The notes beneath the pieces were generated by a model that worked only from the letters and a program-made list of their open reading frames with translations, searched no databases and was not told the DNA's origin. This document shows, one piece after another, positions 51,814 through 60,109 of a stretch of 64,000 nt of DNA (the first letter of the stretch is position 1; each line of letters opens with the position of its first letter). Source of the stretch: Ollibium composti (GTDB taxonomy: Bacteria; Pseudomonadota; Alphaproteobacteria; Rhizobiales; Rhizobiaceae); NCBI RefSeq assembly GCF_004801285.1, contig NZ_SSNY01000002.1, positions 62,001 through 126,000 of the forward strand, in the 5' to 3' direction. A program made the position numbers and the translations under genes.

Positions 51814-52281
51814 TCAGACCCGTCCCGGATTGTGCGACAGGCCGAGCGCCATGCCGGTGTGGATCGGCCGCGCGCGCGCCGCATCCGGCACGAGCGCCGG
51901 CGCCTGCGGCTCCGGTTGGGCTTCCAACGTCGCCGCATAGCGGATTTCGCCGTCGGCCAGCCCTTGCGCCTCGACCACGCCGCTCTCGCGCCAGCCGCGC
52001 CGCCGCAGCGCCGCGATCTTCAAGCCCTGCCCCTCCAGCCCGACGAAGAGCGAGACGAGCAGGGTCAAAAGCGATCCGGCAAGGCCGAGGCCGGCCGTTT
52101 CGCTCAGCGCCGAAAGCAGGCCGAGCACGATGAAAGCCAGCAGCGCTTCGACCCACAGCCGGTGCCACAGCAGCCACAGCGGCGAAAAGAAGAAGGCGAG
52201 CCACGAAAAACCGTCGCGCACCAGGATGGCCTCGCCGTTGCCGGCCCGGCCCGGAGGCTCCATGACGACATAGGAGGCCAT
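51814..52281 (-). CDS. DUF2628 family membrane protein
   Basis: The protein (155 residues) has the DUF2628 pattern: a hydrophilic start, [20 protein letters not shown], then two membrane segments ([15 protein letters not shown] and [20 protein letters not shown]) and a soluble tail. Its function is unknown. It lies between hisB and hisH with 1-2 base gaps, so it is a full member of the operon; a gene of this family occurs here in many rhizobia. Confidence 0.88.
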   Translation of the reverse strand: MASYVVMEPPGRAGNGEAILVRDGFSWLAFFFSPLWLLWHRLWVEALLAFIVLGLLSALSETAGLGLAGSLLTLLVSLFVGLEGQGLKIAALRRRGWRESGVVEAQGLADGEIRYAATLEAQPEPQAPALVPDAARARPIHTGMALGLSHNPGRV

Positions 52282-52283
52282 GG

Positions 52284-52883
52284 CTACCCTTTCAGCGAGC
52301 CCTTGGTGGAGGGCACGGCGTCGGGCTGGCGCGGGTCGCGCTCGACGGCGGTGCGCAGCGCCCGCGCCACGGCCTTGAAGCAGGTCTCGGCGATATGGTG
52401 GTTGTTGGCGCCGTAGCGGTTGTTGACGTGCAGGGTGATGCCGGCGTGCTGCGCGAAGGCCTGGAAGAATTCGCGCACCAGTTCGGTGTCGAAGGTGCCG
52501 ATCTTCGGCGCCGAGAAGGCGACGTTCCAGACAAGGAACGGCCGGCCGGACACGTCGATGGCGGCCGCCGTCAGCGTCTCGTCCATGGCGAGGTCGATCG
52601 AGGCATAGCGCATGATGCCGCGCCTTTCGCCGAGCGCCTTGGAAAGCGCCTGGCCGAGCGCGATACCGGTGTCCTCCACCGTGTGGTGGTCGTCGATATG
52701 CAGGTCGCCCTTGGCCTCCACCGTCATGTCGATCAGCGAATGCCGGCAGAGCTGGTCGAGCATATGGTCGAAGAAGCCGACGCCGGTGGCGATGTCGGCC
52801 TTGCCGGTGCCGTCGACATGAACGGACACGGAAATCTCGGTTTCCTTGGTCTTGCGGCTGACTTCGGCGGAACGGGCGGCCAT
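52284..52883 (-). CDS. hisB: Imidazoleglycerol-phosphate dehydratase
   Basis: The enzyme (199 residues) dehydrates imidazole glycerol phosphate. The manganese-binding His clusters are [28 protein letters not shown] and [12 protein letters not shown]. It is the first gene of the his cluster seen here and the monofunctional form. The 132 bases to the divergent VOC gene must hold its promoter; no clear boxes are seen. Confidence 0.96.
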   Translation of the reverse strand: MAARSAEVSRKTKETEISVSVHVDGTGKADIATGVGFFDHMLDQLCRHSLIDMTVEAKGDLHIDDHHTVEDTGIALGQALSKALGERRGIMRYASIDLAMDETLTAAAIDVSGRPFLVWNVAFSAPKIGTFDTELVREFFQAFAQHAGITLHVNNRYGANNHHIAETCFKAVARALRTAVERDPRQPDAVPSTKGSLKG

Positions 52884-53015
52884 TGTCTATCCCTGGACCC
52901 TGATGCTGTAACGCGAGCCTTCTAGCAGCATGATCCCGCGATGACCAGTTGGAGCATAGCCGACAATTGTATGTCGCGGTTTGGAACCGATCGGCAAGCC
53001 GGGTATTGTATTTTC

Positions 53016-53420
53016 ATGCTCGACCACACCGGCATCGTCGTAACCGATCTCACGAAGGCGCGCCGCTTCTACGACGCGATCGCCGAAGCTCTCGGTCTCG
53101 CCACGAAAACCAATAGCGAGCAATCGTTTCTGTTCGGCCGCAGCGCCGAGGAGCCGATCCCGTATCTGTGGATCGGGACCTTGCGTCCGTCCTACTGGGT
53201 GGAAGGTTCGCGCGCCGGGCTGAACCAGATGCACATCGCTTTCATCGCTGACAGCAAACAGATGGTCGATGCCTTTTACGATGCTGCTCTGAAGGCTGGC
53301 GGGCGCGACAACGGCCCGCCCGGCCCTCGCGAGGGAGCCGGCGACTACTATGGCGCTTTCGTCCTTGATCCGGACGGCAACAACCTGGAAGCCTGCGTGC
53401 GCGGGCCGGCGGCGCGCTGA
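53016..53420 (+). CDS. VOC (glyoxalase/bleomycin resistance) family protein
   Basis: The protein (134 residues) is one VOC module pair with the family start MLDHTGIVVTDLTKARRFYD, the metal-site region NQMHIAFIADSKQMVDAFYD and FVLDPDGNNLEACVRG. Members act as dioxygenases, isomerases or resistance proteins; this one is not assigned. The frame opens at 52941, but the ATG at 53016 gives the usual start. Confidence 0.87.
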   Translation: MLDHTGIVVTDLTKARRFYDAIAEALGLATKTNSEQSFLFGRSAEEPIPYLWIGTLRPSYWVEGSRAGLNQMHIAFIADSKQMVDAFYDAALKAGGRDNGPPGPREGAGDYYGAFVLDPDGNNLEACVRGPAAR

Positions 53421-53458
53421 TCTGTTTTTCGACAAGGTGCTGCCCTTGCGACGACCGT

Positions 53459-53486
53459 TTGCAAAGGGCTCTCCGTTGCATACATA
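53459..53486 (+). promoter_or_regulatory. Candidate promoter of the hslV-hslU operon
   Basis: TTGCAA (53459-53464), a 16-base spacer and TACATA (53481-53486) lie about 60 bases upstream of hslV. It resembles a housekeeping promoter; a heat-shock sigma promoter was looked for and not found convincingly. Confidence 0.35.
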
Positions 53487-53548
53487 GTGACCAACCCAAC
53501 TCGTACCGCGCGGCTGCCTGAGCGGGGCCGCGCGAATCGGAGCAAGAC

Positions 53549-54103
53549 ATGGCAAACGAATTGAGCATGCACGCCACGACCATCGTGACGGTGCGCAAGG
53601 GCGGCAAGGTGGTCATCGCCGGCGACGGCCAGGTGAGCCTTGGCCAGACCATCATGAAGGGCAACGCCAGAAAAGTGCGCCGCATCGGCAAGGGCGGCTC
53701 TGTCATTGCCGGATTCGCCGGCGCCACCGCCGACGCCTTCACCCTGCTGGAGCGGCTGGAAGGCAAGCTGGAGCAATATCCCGACCAATTGATGCGGGCA
53801 TCCGTCGAACTCGCCAAGGACTGGCGCACCGACCGCTACCTGCGGCGTCTGGAAGCGATGATGCTGGTGGCCGACAAGAACGTCTCGCTGGCTCTCACCG
53901 GCAACGGCGACGTGCTGGAGCCGGAACAGGGCGTCATGGCCATCGGCTCGGGCGGCAATTACGCGCTGGCCGCGGCCCGCGCGCTCATCGACACCGACAA
54001 GGACGCCGAGGAGATCGCCCGCAAAGCCATGCAGATCGCGTCCGACATCTGCGTCTACACCAACAACAACTTCGTCGTCGAAACGATCGATGGCGCCGCG
54101 TAA
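53549..54103 (+). CDS. hslV: ATP-dependent protease subunit HslV
   Basis: The protein (184 residues) is the proteasome-like peptidase of HslUV. The N-terminal nucleophile is the first Thr in [20 protein letters not shown] (T10), so a nine-residue propeptide must be removed; this longer leader is typical of rhizobia. The core [15 protein letters not shown] is intact. The partner gene hslU is two genes downstream. The stop overlaps the next gene by 14 bases. Confidence 0.96.
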   Translation: MANELSMHATTIVTVRKGGKVVIAGDGQVSLGQTIMKGNARKVRRIGKGGSVIAGFAGATADAFTLLERLEGKLEQYPDQLMRASVELAKDWRTDRYLRRLEAMMLVADKNVSLALTGNGDVLEPEQGVMAIGSGGNYALAAARALIDTDKDAEEIARKAMQIASDICVYTNNNFVVETIDGAA

Positions 54104-54608
54104 CGACGCGCCGCGCTACGTCTTCCGGCCGGTGAGCGAGGCGGACCTGCCGCGCATCGCCGGCTGGCTGGCCGAGCCGCACGTCGCTGCCTGGTGGGAC
54201 GAACCGGAAACCGAGATCGCCGCCATCCGCGACCATATCGACAGCGTTTCGGTCGAACCGCTGATCGTCGAGCTTTCCGGCAAGCCGATCGCCTACCTGC
54301 AAAGCTACGATCCGCATCTGGAAGACGACCATCCCTATGCCGACCAACCCTTCGGTACGCTGGGCATCGACCTCACCATCGGGCCGCCGGAGATGGTCGG
54401 TATCGGCCATGGCTCGGCCATCGTCAGGCAATTCGTCGAAGAGCTTTTCGACGAGGGGGCGCCGCGCGTCGTCATCGACCCGCATCCGGATAATGCGCGT
54501 GCCATCCGCGCCTATGAAAAGGCCGGTTTTCGCGAGATCGGACGGCGGTCGTCGGTCTATGGCGATGTGGTGCTGATGGCGGTGGATGAAGACGGGGACG
54601 ATGAATGA
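54090..54608 (+). CDS. GNAT acetyltransferase resembling aminoglycoside 6'-N-acetyltransferases
   Basis: The protein (172 residues) is a GNAT enzyme. It resembles the AAC(6')-Ib group: [20 protein letters not shown], the acceptor-side [40 protein letters not shown] and the CoA-side [20 protein letters not shown]. It overlaps hslV by 14 bases and the DUF2585 gene by 4. Its chromosomal place suggests a housekeeping substrate; resistance activity cannot be assumed. Confidence 0.85.
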   Translation: MAPRNDAPRYVFRPVSEADLPRIAGWLAEPHVAAWWDEPETEIAAIRDHIDSVSVEPLIVELSGKPIAYLQSYDPHLEDDHPYADQPFGTLGIDLTIGPPEMVGIGHGSAIVRQFVEELFDEGAPRVVIDPHPDNARAIRAYEKAGFREIGRRSSVYGDVVLMAVDEDGDDE

Positions 54609-55213
54609 CGCTTCCGACGGAACGCAGTGAAGACACCGCGCCATCCGCGATGGCGTGGCAGCTCGGCCTGATCGTCGCGGCCATCGTCGTCGGCCTGCAG
54701 GCGCTGGCGCTCTACATCGAGGGCCATCCGGCGATCTGCACCTGCGGCTACGTCAAGCTGTGGCACGGTGTCGTCGTCAGTTCGGAAAACTCCCAGCACA
54801 TTTCCGACTGGTACACACCCTCGCACATCATCCACGGCTTCCTGTTCTATGCGCTGGCGCACTGGCTGTTCCCGAAGCGGTCGATCTGGTTCAGGCTGGC
54901 CTTCGCGCTGCTGATCGAGGGCGGCTGGGAAGTGCTGGAAAACAGCCCCTTCATCATCGACCGCTACCGCGCCGGCACCATCTCGCTCGACTATTACGGC
55001 GATTCCATCCTGAATTCCGTCTGCGATACGCTGGCGATGGTGCTGGGCTTTGCGATGGCCAGAACGCTTCCTATATGGCTGGTCGTGGCCGTCGCGCTCT
55101 TCTTCGAGATCGGCACCGGCTATGTCATCCGGGACAACCTGACGCTGAACGTGATCATGCTGCTGCATCCGTTCGACGCAATCAAGCAGTGGCAAAGTGC
55201 AATTCCCAGATAG
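54605..55213 (+). CDS. DUF2585 (UPF0314) membrane protein
   Basis: The protein (202 residues) matches the rhizobial UPF0314/DUF2585 family through [20 protein letters not shown] and [20 protein letters not shown] and has about four to five membrane segments. Its function is unknown. It lies in the hslV-GNAT-DUF2585-hslU row, with a 4-base overlap upstream and a 20-base gap to hslU, so it is likely co-transcribed with the protease genes. Confidence 0.9.
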   Translation: MTLPTERSEDTAPSAMAWQLGLIVAAIVVGLQALALYIEGHPAICTCGYVKLWHGVVVSSENSQHISDWYTPSHIIHGFLFYALAHWLFPKRSIWFRLAFALLIEGGWEVLENSPFIIDRYRAGTISLDYYGDSILNSVCDTLAMVLGFAMARTLPIWLVVAVALFFEIGTGYVIRDNLTLNVIMLLHPFDAIKQWQSAIPR

Positions 55214-55233
55214 GGAAATCGGGTTTTTGTGAC

Positions 55234-56544
55234 ATGAGCAATTTTTCCCCCCGCGAGATCGTTTCCGAACTCGACCGCTTCATCATCGGCCAGAAGGACG
55301 CTAAGCGCGCCGTGGCCATCGCCCTGCGCAACCGCTGGCGCCGCCAGCAGCTTGAAGGCCAGATGCGCGAGGAGGTGATGCCGAAGAACATCCTGATGAT
55401 CGGCCCGACCGGTGTCGGCAAGACCGAGATTTCGCGCCGTCTCGCAAAGCTCGCCAGCGCGCCCTTCGTCAAGGTCGAGGCGACCAAGTTCACCGAGGTC
55501 GGCTATGTCGGCCGCGACGTCGAGCAGATCGTGCGCGACCTCGTTGAGATCGCCATCACCTTGCAGCGCGAGAAGATGCGCGAGGACGTCAAGGCGCGCG
55601 CCCACATCAACGCCGAGGAGCGCGTGCTGGAGGCGCTGGTCGGCAAGACAGCGAGCCCCGCCACCCGCGATTCCTTCCGCAAGAAGCTGCGCGACGGCGA
55701 ACTGGACGACAAGGAGATCGAGGTCGAGGTGGCTGACACCGGCACCGGCGGCATGCCCGGCTTCGAGATCCCCGGCATGCCCGGCGCCAACATCGGCGTC
55801 TTGAACATCAACGACATGCTGTCGAAAGCGATGGGCGGCAAGCGCACCAAGACGCGCAAGACGACGGTAAAGGAAAGCTACGACATCCTGATCCAGGACG
55901 AATCCGACAAGCTGCTCGACCAGGACGAGGTGGTGCGGCGCGCACTGGAATCGGCCGAGAACGACGGCATCGTCTTCATCGACGAGATCGACAAGATCGC
56001 CGCCCGTTCCGACATCTCAGGCGGGCCATCGCGCGAAGGCGTGCAGCGCGACCTGCTGCCGCTGGTCGAAGGCACAACGGTGGCGACCAAGTATGGGTCG
56101 ATCAAGACCGACCACATCCTGTTCATCGCCTCGGGCGCTTTCCACGTCTCCAAGCCGTCCGACCTTTTGCCGGAATTGCAGGGCCGCCTGCCGATCCGCG
56201 TCGAACTGCGCGCGCTAGAGAAGGCGGATTTCGTCCGCATCCTCACCGAGACGGAAGCCAGCCTGATCAAGCAGTACATCGCGCTGATGGCGACCGAGGG
56301 CGTGACGCTGGACATCACCGACGACGCCATCGATTCCCTGGCCGGCATCGCCGTTGACCTGAACGCTACCGTCGAAAATATCGGCGCCCGACGCCTGCAG
56401 ACGGTGATGGAACGGGTGCTGGACGAGATTTCCTTCGACGCCGCCGACCGCAACGGCACGACGGTGAAGATCGACGCCGACTATGTGCAGAAGCATGTCG
56501 GCGACCTGTCGAGGAACACAGACCTGTCGCGGTTTATTCTGTAG
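55234..56544 (+). CDS. hslU: ATP-dependent protease ATPase subunit HslU
   Basis: The protein (436 residues) is the AAA+ unfoldase of HslUV. Walker A is [13 protein letters not shown], Walker B is [13 protein letters not shown], and the C terminus ends LSRFIL, the tail that docks into HslV. The I-domain is present between them. The frame is open from 54655, but the ATG at 55234 gives [21 protein letters not shown] long perfect hairpin follows the gene. Confidence 0.97.
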   Translation: MSNFSPREIVSELDRFIIGQKDAKRAVAIALRNRWRRQQLEGQMREEVMPKNILMIGPTGVGKTEISRRLAKLASAPFVKVEATKFTEVGYVGRDVEQIVRDLVEIAITLQREKMREDVKARAHINAEERVLEALVGKTASPATRDSFRKKLRDGELDDKEIEVEVADTGTGGMPGFEIPGMPGANIGVLNINDMLSKAMGGKRTKTRKTTVKESYDILIQDESDKLLDQDEVVRRALESAENDGIVFIDEIDKIAARSDISGGPSREGVQRDLLPLVEGTTVATKYGSIKTDHILFIASGAFHVSKPSDLLPELQGRLPIRVELRALEKADFVRILTETEASLIKQYIALMATEGVTLDITDDAIDSLAGIAVDLNATVENIGARRLQTVMERVLDEISFDAADRNGTTVKIDADYVQKHVGDLSRNTDLSRFIL

Positions 56545-56546
56545 AC

Positions 56547-56586
56547 GGCTTTCTGCCCTCCCTTTGTGTCGGGAGGGCAGAAAGCC
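56547..56586 (+). terminator. Long perfect hairpin 3' of hslU
   Basis: The 16-base arms (56547-56562 and 56571-56586, core TTCTGCCCTCCC) pair perfectly around an 8-base loop, starting 3 bases after the hslU stop. No T run follows on the plus strand. It may protect the 3' end of the mRNA or work as a factor-assisted terminator. Confidence 0.6.
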
Positions 56587-56698
56587 TGGTGTGGCGAAAT
56601 GGAAGCATTGCGGCGCCTTTTGGCGTCGCCCGCGACGGAAGCCTCGACTTCGCCACCCGCGCCCCCTAGTTTGCGCCCATCGACACCTTGGGCGGCGC

Positions 56699-57658
56699 AT
56701 GAAGAAGTTTTTCCTTCCCTTGTTCCTTGCTGTTTTCGCGGCAGGCATCGTTGCCGCCAGCGCCGCAACCCTTGTGCCTCCGGGCAACCGCAATGCCGAG
56801 CAGCCGCCCATTCCCGGCGCTTCCACCCATCGCACGCAGGCGACCAACACCACCTTCCAGGCCAAGTACCGCAAGGTCTATGCGCTGCTCGCCAACGACG
56901 CCAAGCTGCGCGGCAAGATCAAGCAGGCAGCGGCCACCTATGGCATCAGCCCGCTGCACATAGCCGGCGCCATCGTCGGCGAGCACACTTATAACGTCGA
57001 CGCTTACGACCGCCTGCAGACCTACTATGTCAAGGCGATCTCCTACCTCTCCTCCAGGCTCACTTTCGCCTATGGCGGGGAGGACATTTCCGATTTCGTG
57101 CGGCGGCCGCAATTCGCCCCCTGCGCCGGCAAGAGCGACAGCTATGCGCTGTGGACCTGCCGCGAGAGGGTGTGGAACAGTGCTTTCCGCGGCAAGACGG
57201 TGGGTGGCACAAGCTTCCCCGACAATCGTTTCGGTGCCGTTTTCTTCCAGCCCTATTATGCCGGCCAGACCTTCGGTCTCGGCCAGCTCAACCCGCTCAC
57301 CGCCTTGCAGATGAGCGACCTGGTCCATAAGGTATCCGGCCTGCCGAGGCTCGACGTCGGCGATCCGAACCAGGTCTACAAGACCATCATGGATCCCGAC
57401 CTGACGCTGAACTACGTCGCGGCAACGCTGAAGAAGTCGATCGACGCCTACAGGACCATCGCTGGCTTCGACATCTCGCAGAATCCCGGCATCACCGCCA
57501 CGCTCTACAATGTCGGCAATCCGGACCAGCGCGCCTACGCGCTGAAGGCGGAAAACGACAAGCGCCGCGCCGCCGGCGAGCCGGAAAAGCTGCCGGAGGA
57601 GAACTATTATGGCTGGCTGGTCAACGACAAGCTGACGGAGCTGCAGGCGCTGTTCTGA
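56699..57658 (+). CDS. DUF1402 family exported protein
   Basis: The protein (319 residues) starts with a clear signal peptide (KKFFLPLFLAVFAAGIVAAS, cut near ASA-ATL), followed by the DUF1402 domain with GNRNAEQPPIPGASTHRT, PLHIAGAIVGEHTYNVDAYD and FGLGQLNPLTALQMSDLVHK. The IVGEHTYN segment with a Glu after a helix resembles the catalytic part of lytic transglycosylases, so a role in the periplasmic cell wall is possible but unproven. The frame is open from 56483, but the ATG at 56699 begins the signal peptide. Confidence 0.85.
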   Translation: MKKFFLPLFLAVFAAGIVAASAATLVPPGNRNAEQPPIPGASTHRTQATNTTFQAKYRKVYALLANDAKLRGKIKQAAATYGISPLHIAGAIVGEHTYNVDAYDRLQTYYVKAISYLSSRLTFAYGGEDISDFVRRPQFAPCAGKSDSYALWTCRERVWNSAFRGKTVGGTSFPDNRFGAVFFQPYYAGQTFGLGQLNPLTALQMSDLVHKVSGLPRLDVGDPNQVYKTIMDPDLTLNYVAATLKKSIDAYRTIAGFDISQNPGITATLYNVGNPDQRAYALKAENDKRRAAGEPEKLPEENYYGWLVNDKLTELQALF

Positions 57659-57700
57659 GAAATCGCGGCGCGGCCTAGGGCGAGGCTTGACGCTCGATCG

Positions 57701-57755
57701 CAGAATGGAATAAACATTTCATAGAAAGAGCGTATCGCTCTTTCATTCCATTCTG
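57701..57755. promoter_or_regulatory. Nested palindrome upstream of iolG, possible operator
   Basis: An outer inverted repeat CAGAATGGAAT (57701-57711) / ATTCCATTCTG (57745-57755) encloses an inner perfect one, GAAAGAGCG (57724-57732) / CGCTCTTTC (57736-57744), with TAT at its centre. The left spacer has 12 bases and the right none. GGAATAAACATTTC inside it is one mismatch from the GGAA-N6-TTCC box reported for the rhizobial inositol repressor IolR. It ends 14 bases before the iolG ATG and overlaps its ribosome site region. Confidence 0.6.
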
Positions 57756-57769
57756 TGGAGGAAGACGTC

Positions 57770-58762
57770 ATGACGGTTCGTTTCGGCCTGCTGGGCGCCG
57801 GCCGCATCGGCAAGGTGCACGCGCGCGCCGTCGGCTCCAACCCGCAGGCAAAGCTGGTCGCCGTCGCGGACGCCTTCGACAAGGCTGCGAAGGAGATTTC
57901 GGCAACCTACGGCGCCGAGGTGCGTTCCATCGAGGAAATTGAGAAGGCGAAGGATGTCGACGCCGTCGTCATCTGCACGCCGACCGATACCCATGCCGAC
58001 CTGATCGAGCGCTTCGCCAGGGCCGGCAAGGCGATCTTCTGCGAGAAGCCGATCGACCTCGACGTCAAGCGCGTGGCGAAGTGCCTAGCCACTGTGGAGA
58101 AGACCAAGGCCACGCTGATGGTCGGTTTCAACCGTCGCTTCGATCCGCATTTCGCGGCGGTGAAGAAGGCAATCGACGACGGCGCCATCGGCAAGGTCGA
58201 GATGGCGACGATCACCTCGCGCGATCCCGGCGCGCCACCGGTGGACTACATCAGGCGCTCGGGCGGCATTTTTCGCGATATGACCATCCACGATTTCGAC
58301 ATGGCCCGTTTCCTGCTCGGCGAGGAGCCGGTTTCGGTATCTGCCCATGCGTCCGTTCTGGTGGACAGGAAAATCGGCGAGGCGGGCGACTACGATTCCG
58401 TCTCCGTCATTCTCGAGACGGCATCCGGCCGGCAGGCGCTCATCTCCAATTCGCGCCGCGCCACCTACGGCTACGACCAGCGCATCGAGGTGCACGGTTC
58501 GAAGGGCATGGTGGCGGCGGAGAACCAGCGGCCGGTGTCGATCGAACTTGCCAACGACAAGGGCTACACCCGCCCGCCGCTGCACGATTTCTTCATGACC
58601 CGCTACATCGATGCCTATGCCAACGAGATTTCGGCTTTCATCGCCGCTTTGGCGAAGGGAACGAAGCCGTCGCCGAGCGGCGCCGACGGATTGGCGGCGC
58701 TCAAACTGGCGGACGCCGCGCTGAAATCGGTGAAAACGGGCAAGAGCGTCGCCGTTCAATGA
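57770..58762 (+). CDS. iolG: Inositol 2-dehydrogenase
   Basis: The enzyme (330 residues) oxidises myo-inositol to 2-keto-inositol with NAD. It has the Rossmann start VRFGLLGAGRIGKVHARAV, the family EKP in IFCEKPIDLDVKRV, and the segments GFNRRFDPHFAAVKKAIDDG and MTIHDFDMARFLLGEEPV with the catalytic Asp/His pair. Its length equals that of rhizobial IdhA/IolG. GGAGGAAG precedes the ATG at 57770. The other iol genes are not in the window. A nested palindrome lies just upstream and is likely its control site. Confidence 0.88.
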   Translation: MTVRFGLLGAGRIGKVHARAVGSNPQAKLVAVADAFDKAAKEISATYGAEVRSIEEIEKAKDVDAVVICTPTDTHADLIERFARAGKAIFCEKPIDLDVKRVAKCLATVEKTKATLMVGFNRRFDPHFAAVKKAIDDGAIGKVEMATITSRDPGAPPVDYIRRSGGIFRDMTIHDFDMARFLLGEEPVSVSAHASVLVDRKIGEAGDYDSVSVILETASGRQALISNSRRATYGYDQRIEVHGSKGMVAAENQRPVSIELANDKGYTRPPLHDFFMTRYIDAYANEISAFIAALAKGTKPSPSGADGLAALKLADAALKSVKTGKSVAVQ

Positions 58763-58773
58763 CGCATTGGCGC

Positions 58774-58801
58774 GTGACAAACGCCGCCATTTCGGTTATC
58801 T
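58774..58801 (+). promoter_or_regulatory. Candidate promoter of the attenuator-aroG unit
   Basis: GTGACA (58774-58779), a 16-base spacer and TTATCT (58796-58801) lie directly before the leader ORF. The expected start of transcription, six to eight bases after the -10 box, falls on or beside the leader ATG at 58809, so the leader peptide could be translated from a leaderless or nearly leaderless mRNA. Confidence 0.5.
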
Positions 58802-58808
58802 GACCGGT

Positions 58809-58886
58809 ATGATCCACCTGACCGCCACGTTCTGGTACTTTAGCTACGGCAGCTCGCTGGCGGCGGGAGGATTGCGCTCGATCTGA
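58809..58886 (+). CDS. Aromatic amino acid leader peptide of the aroG attenuator
   Basis: This 25-codon ORF starts MIHLTATFWYFSYGSS and ends with TGA at 58884-58886. Codons 8-13 are TTC TGG TAC TTT AGC TAC, giving Phe-Trp-Tyr-Phe-Ser-Tyr, so five of six consecutive codons are for the three end products of the pathway whose first enzyme is encoded downstream. No Shine-Dalgarno is seen before the ATG. Its coding strand also holds the first two of four pairing strands of the attenuator. It is expected to act as a sensor through ribosome stalling, not as a functional protein. Confidence 0.8.
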   Translation: MIHLTATFWYFSYGSSLAAGGLRSI

Positions 58887-58936
58887 AGATTGCAGCATCA
58901 AAATCCGAACAGCCGCCAGACCTGGCGGCTTTTTTG
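58822..58936 (+). promoter_or_regulatory. Ribosome-mediated transcription attenuator of the DAHP synthase gene
   Basis: Four strands are visible: 1 = CCGCCA (58822-58827), 2 = CTGGCGGC (58857-58864), 3 = AGCCGCCAG (58911-58919) and 4 = TGGCGGCT (58923-58930), followed by T6G. Strand 1 can pair with 2 (6 bp, around the aromatic codons), 2 with 3 (8 bp, antiterminator), and 3 with 4 (8 bp, terminator). A ribosome stalled on the aromatic codons would cover strand 1, free strand 2 to take up strand 3 and allow transcription into the gene. With ample aromatic amino acids, 1:2 and 3:4 form and transcription stops. Confidence 0.8.
58911..58936 (+). terminator. Intrinsic terminator (3:4 hairpin) of the aroG attenuator
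   Basis: AGCCGCCA (58911-58918) pairs with TGGCGGCT (58923-58930) around GACC, followed by TTTTTG. It lies 39 bases before the start codon of the DAHP synthase gene, so it can only be a regulated terminator of that gene or the end of a small leader RNA. Confidence 0.88.
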
Positions 58937-58974
58937 TTTCAGCCGGCGGGTCTCCAAATCAGGAGCGGAAAGCC

Positions 58975-60066
58975 GTGTTGACCACCACAGACGACCTTCG
59001 GGTCACCGAACTCAAGGAACTGAGCACGCCTGAAGAGGTGATGCACGAGATACCGCGCACGCTGACGGCGACGCGCACCGTCTCCGCGTCGCGCAACGCC
59101 ATTCACGACGTGCTGGCGGGTAAAGACGACAGGCTGATCGTCGTCGTCGGGCCATGTTCCATTCACGATCCGGCCGCGGCCGTCGACTATGCCAGCCGTC
59201 TGGCGGCGCTGCGCGACAGTCTGTCGGACCGGCTCGAGATCGTGATGCGCGTCTATTTCGAAAAGCCGCGCACGACGGTGGGCTGGAAGGGCCTCATCAA
59301 CGATCCCGACATCGACGGCAGTTTCGACATCGACAAGGGGCTGCGGCTGGCGCGCAATGTGCTCGCCGCCGTCAACAATCTCGGCCTGCCGGCGGCGACC
59401 GAGTTCCTCGACATGACGACGCCGCAATACATTGCCGACCTCGTCAGCTGGGGCGCCATCGGCGCGCGCACGACGGAAAGCCAGATCCACCGCGAGCTGG
59501 CGTCCGGCCTGTCGTGTCCCGTCGGTTTCAAGAACGGCACGGACGGCAACCTGCGCATCGCCGTCGACGCCGTGAAGTCGGCGGCCCAGCCGCACCATTT
59601 CATGGCGGTAACGAAGGCAGGCCGCAGCGCCATCGCCGCGACCGTCGGCAACGAGGATTGCCACGTCATCCTGCGCGGTGGCGTGACGCCCAATTATGAC
59701 GCGGCGAGCGTCGAGGCGGCGAGCGCGCTGCTGCTTCGCGCCGGCCTGGCGCCTCGCCTGATGATCGACGTCAGCCACGCCAACAGCAACAAGAAGCCGG
59801 AAAACCAGCCGTCGGTCGCCGCCGAGGTGGCGGGTCAGGTCGCGGCCGGCGACGACCGCATCGTCGGTGTCATGATCGAGAGCAATCTGGTCGCCGGACG
59901 ACAGGACGTCGTGCCGGGTAAGCCGCTGGTCTACGGTCAGAGCATCACCGACGGCTGCATCGATTGGGCGACGACGGAAGCTGTGCTTGAAAATCTCGCC
60001 GATGCGGTCCGGCTGCGCCGGCAGGCACATGGGACGGCGGCTTTGAGCAAGTCTGGGGCCGCCTGA
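58975..60066 (+). CDS. aroG: 3-deoxy-7-phosphoheptulonate synthase (DAHP synthase), class I alpha
   Basis: The enzyme (363 residues) condenses phosphoenolpyruvate and erythrose 4-phosphate in the first step of the shikimate pathway. It is of the AroF/G/H type: VVGPCSIHDPAAAVDYA, MRVYFEKPRTTVGWKGLIND, GARTTESQIHRELASGLSCP, LRGGVTPNYDAASV and MIDVSHANSNKKPENQP. The start codon is the initiator at 58975 with AGGAG upstream (58961-58965); it appears as ATG-equivalent TTG in GCCGTGTTGACC, with GTG 58974 out of frame, so the start is a TTG unless a later site is used. The attenuator immediately upstream makes control by Phe, Tyr and Trp likely. Confidence 0.93.
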   Translation: MLTTTDDLRVTELKELSTPEEVMHEIPRTLTATRTVSASRNAIHDVLAGKDDRLIVVVGPCSIHDPAAAVDYASRLAALRDSLSDRLEIVMRVYFEKPRTTVGWKGLINDPDIDGSFDIDKGLRLARNVLAAVNNLGLPAATEFLDMTTPQYIADLVSWGAIGARTTESQIHRELASGLSCPVGFKNGTDGNLRIAVDAVKSAAQPHHFMAVTKAGRSAIAATVGNEDCHVILRGGVTPNYDAASVEAASALLLRAGLAPRLMIDVSHANSNKKPENQPSVAAEVAGQVAAGDDRIVGVMIESNLVAGRQDVVPGKPLVYGQSITDGCIDWATTEAVLENLADAVRLRRQAHGTAALSKSGAA

Positions 60067-60109
60067 GCTCAGACGGGAAGCGGCAACCGCCGCTTCCCGC
60101 CCGGCTCAG
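60063..60109. terminator. Bidirectional hairpin between aroG and the convergent Gfo/Idh gene
   Basis: GGGAAGCGGC (60075-60084) and GCCGCTTCCC (60089-60098) form a perfect 10-bp stem with the loop AACC. An outer pair, CTGAGC (60063-60068) and GCTCAG (60104-60109), can extend it. It covers the ends of both genes and has no T run. Confidence 0.6.

Noticed and set aside
53421..53548. Heat-shock (sigma-32) promoter before hslV
   Set aside because: CTTG-like and CAT-like boxes exist but their spacing is wrong; only a weak housekeeping-type pair fits.
54090..54608. Calling the GNAT gene an antibiotic resistance gene
   Set aside because: Sequence resemblance to AAC(6') enzymes is not proof of activity, and the gene is embedded in a housekeeping operon with no sign of mobility.
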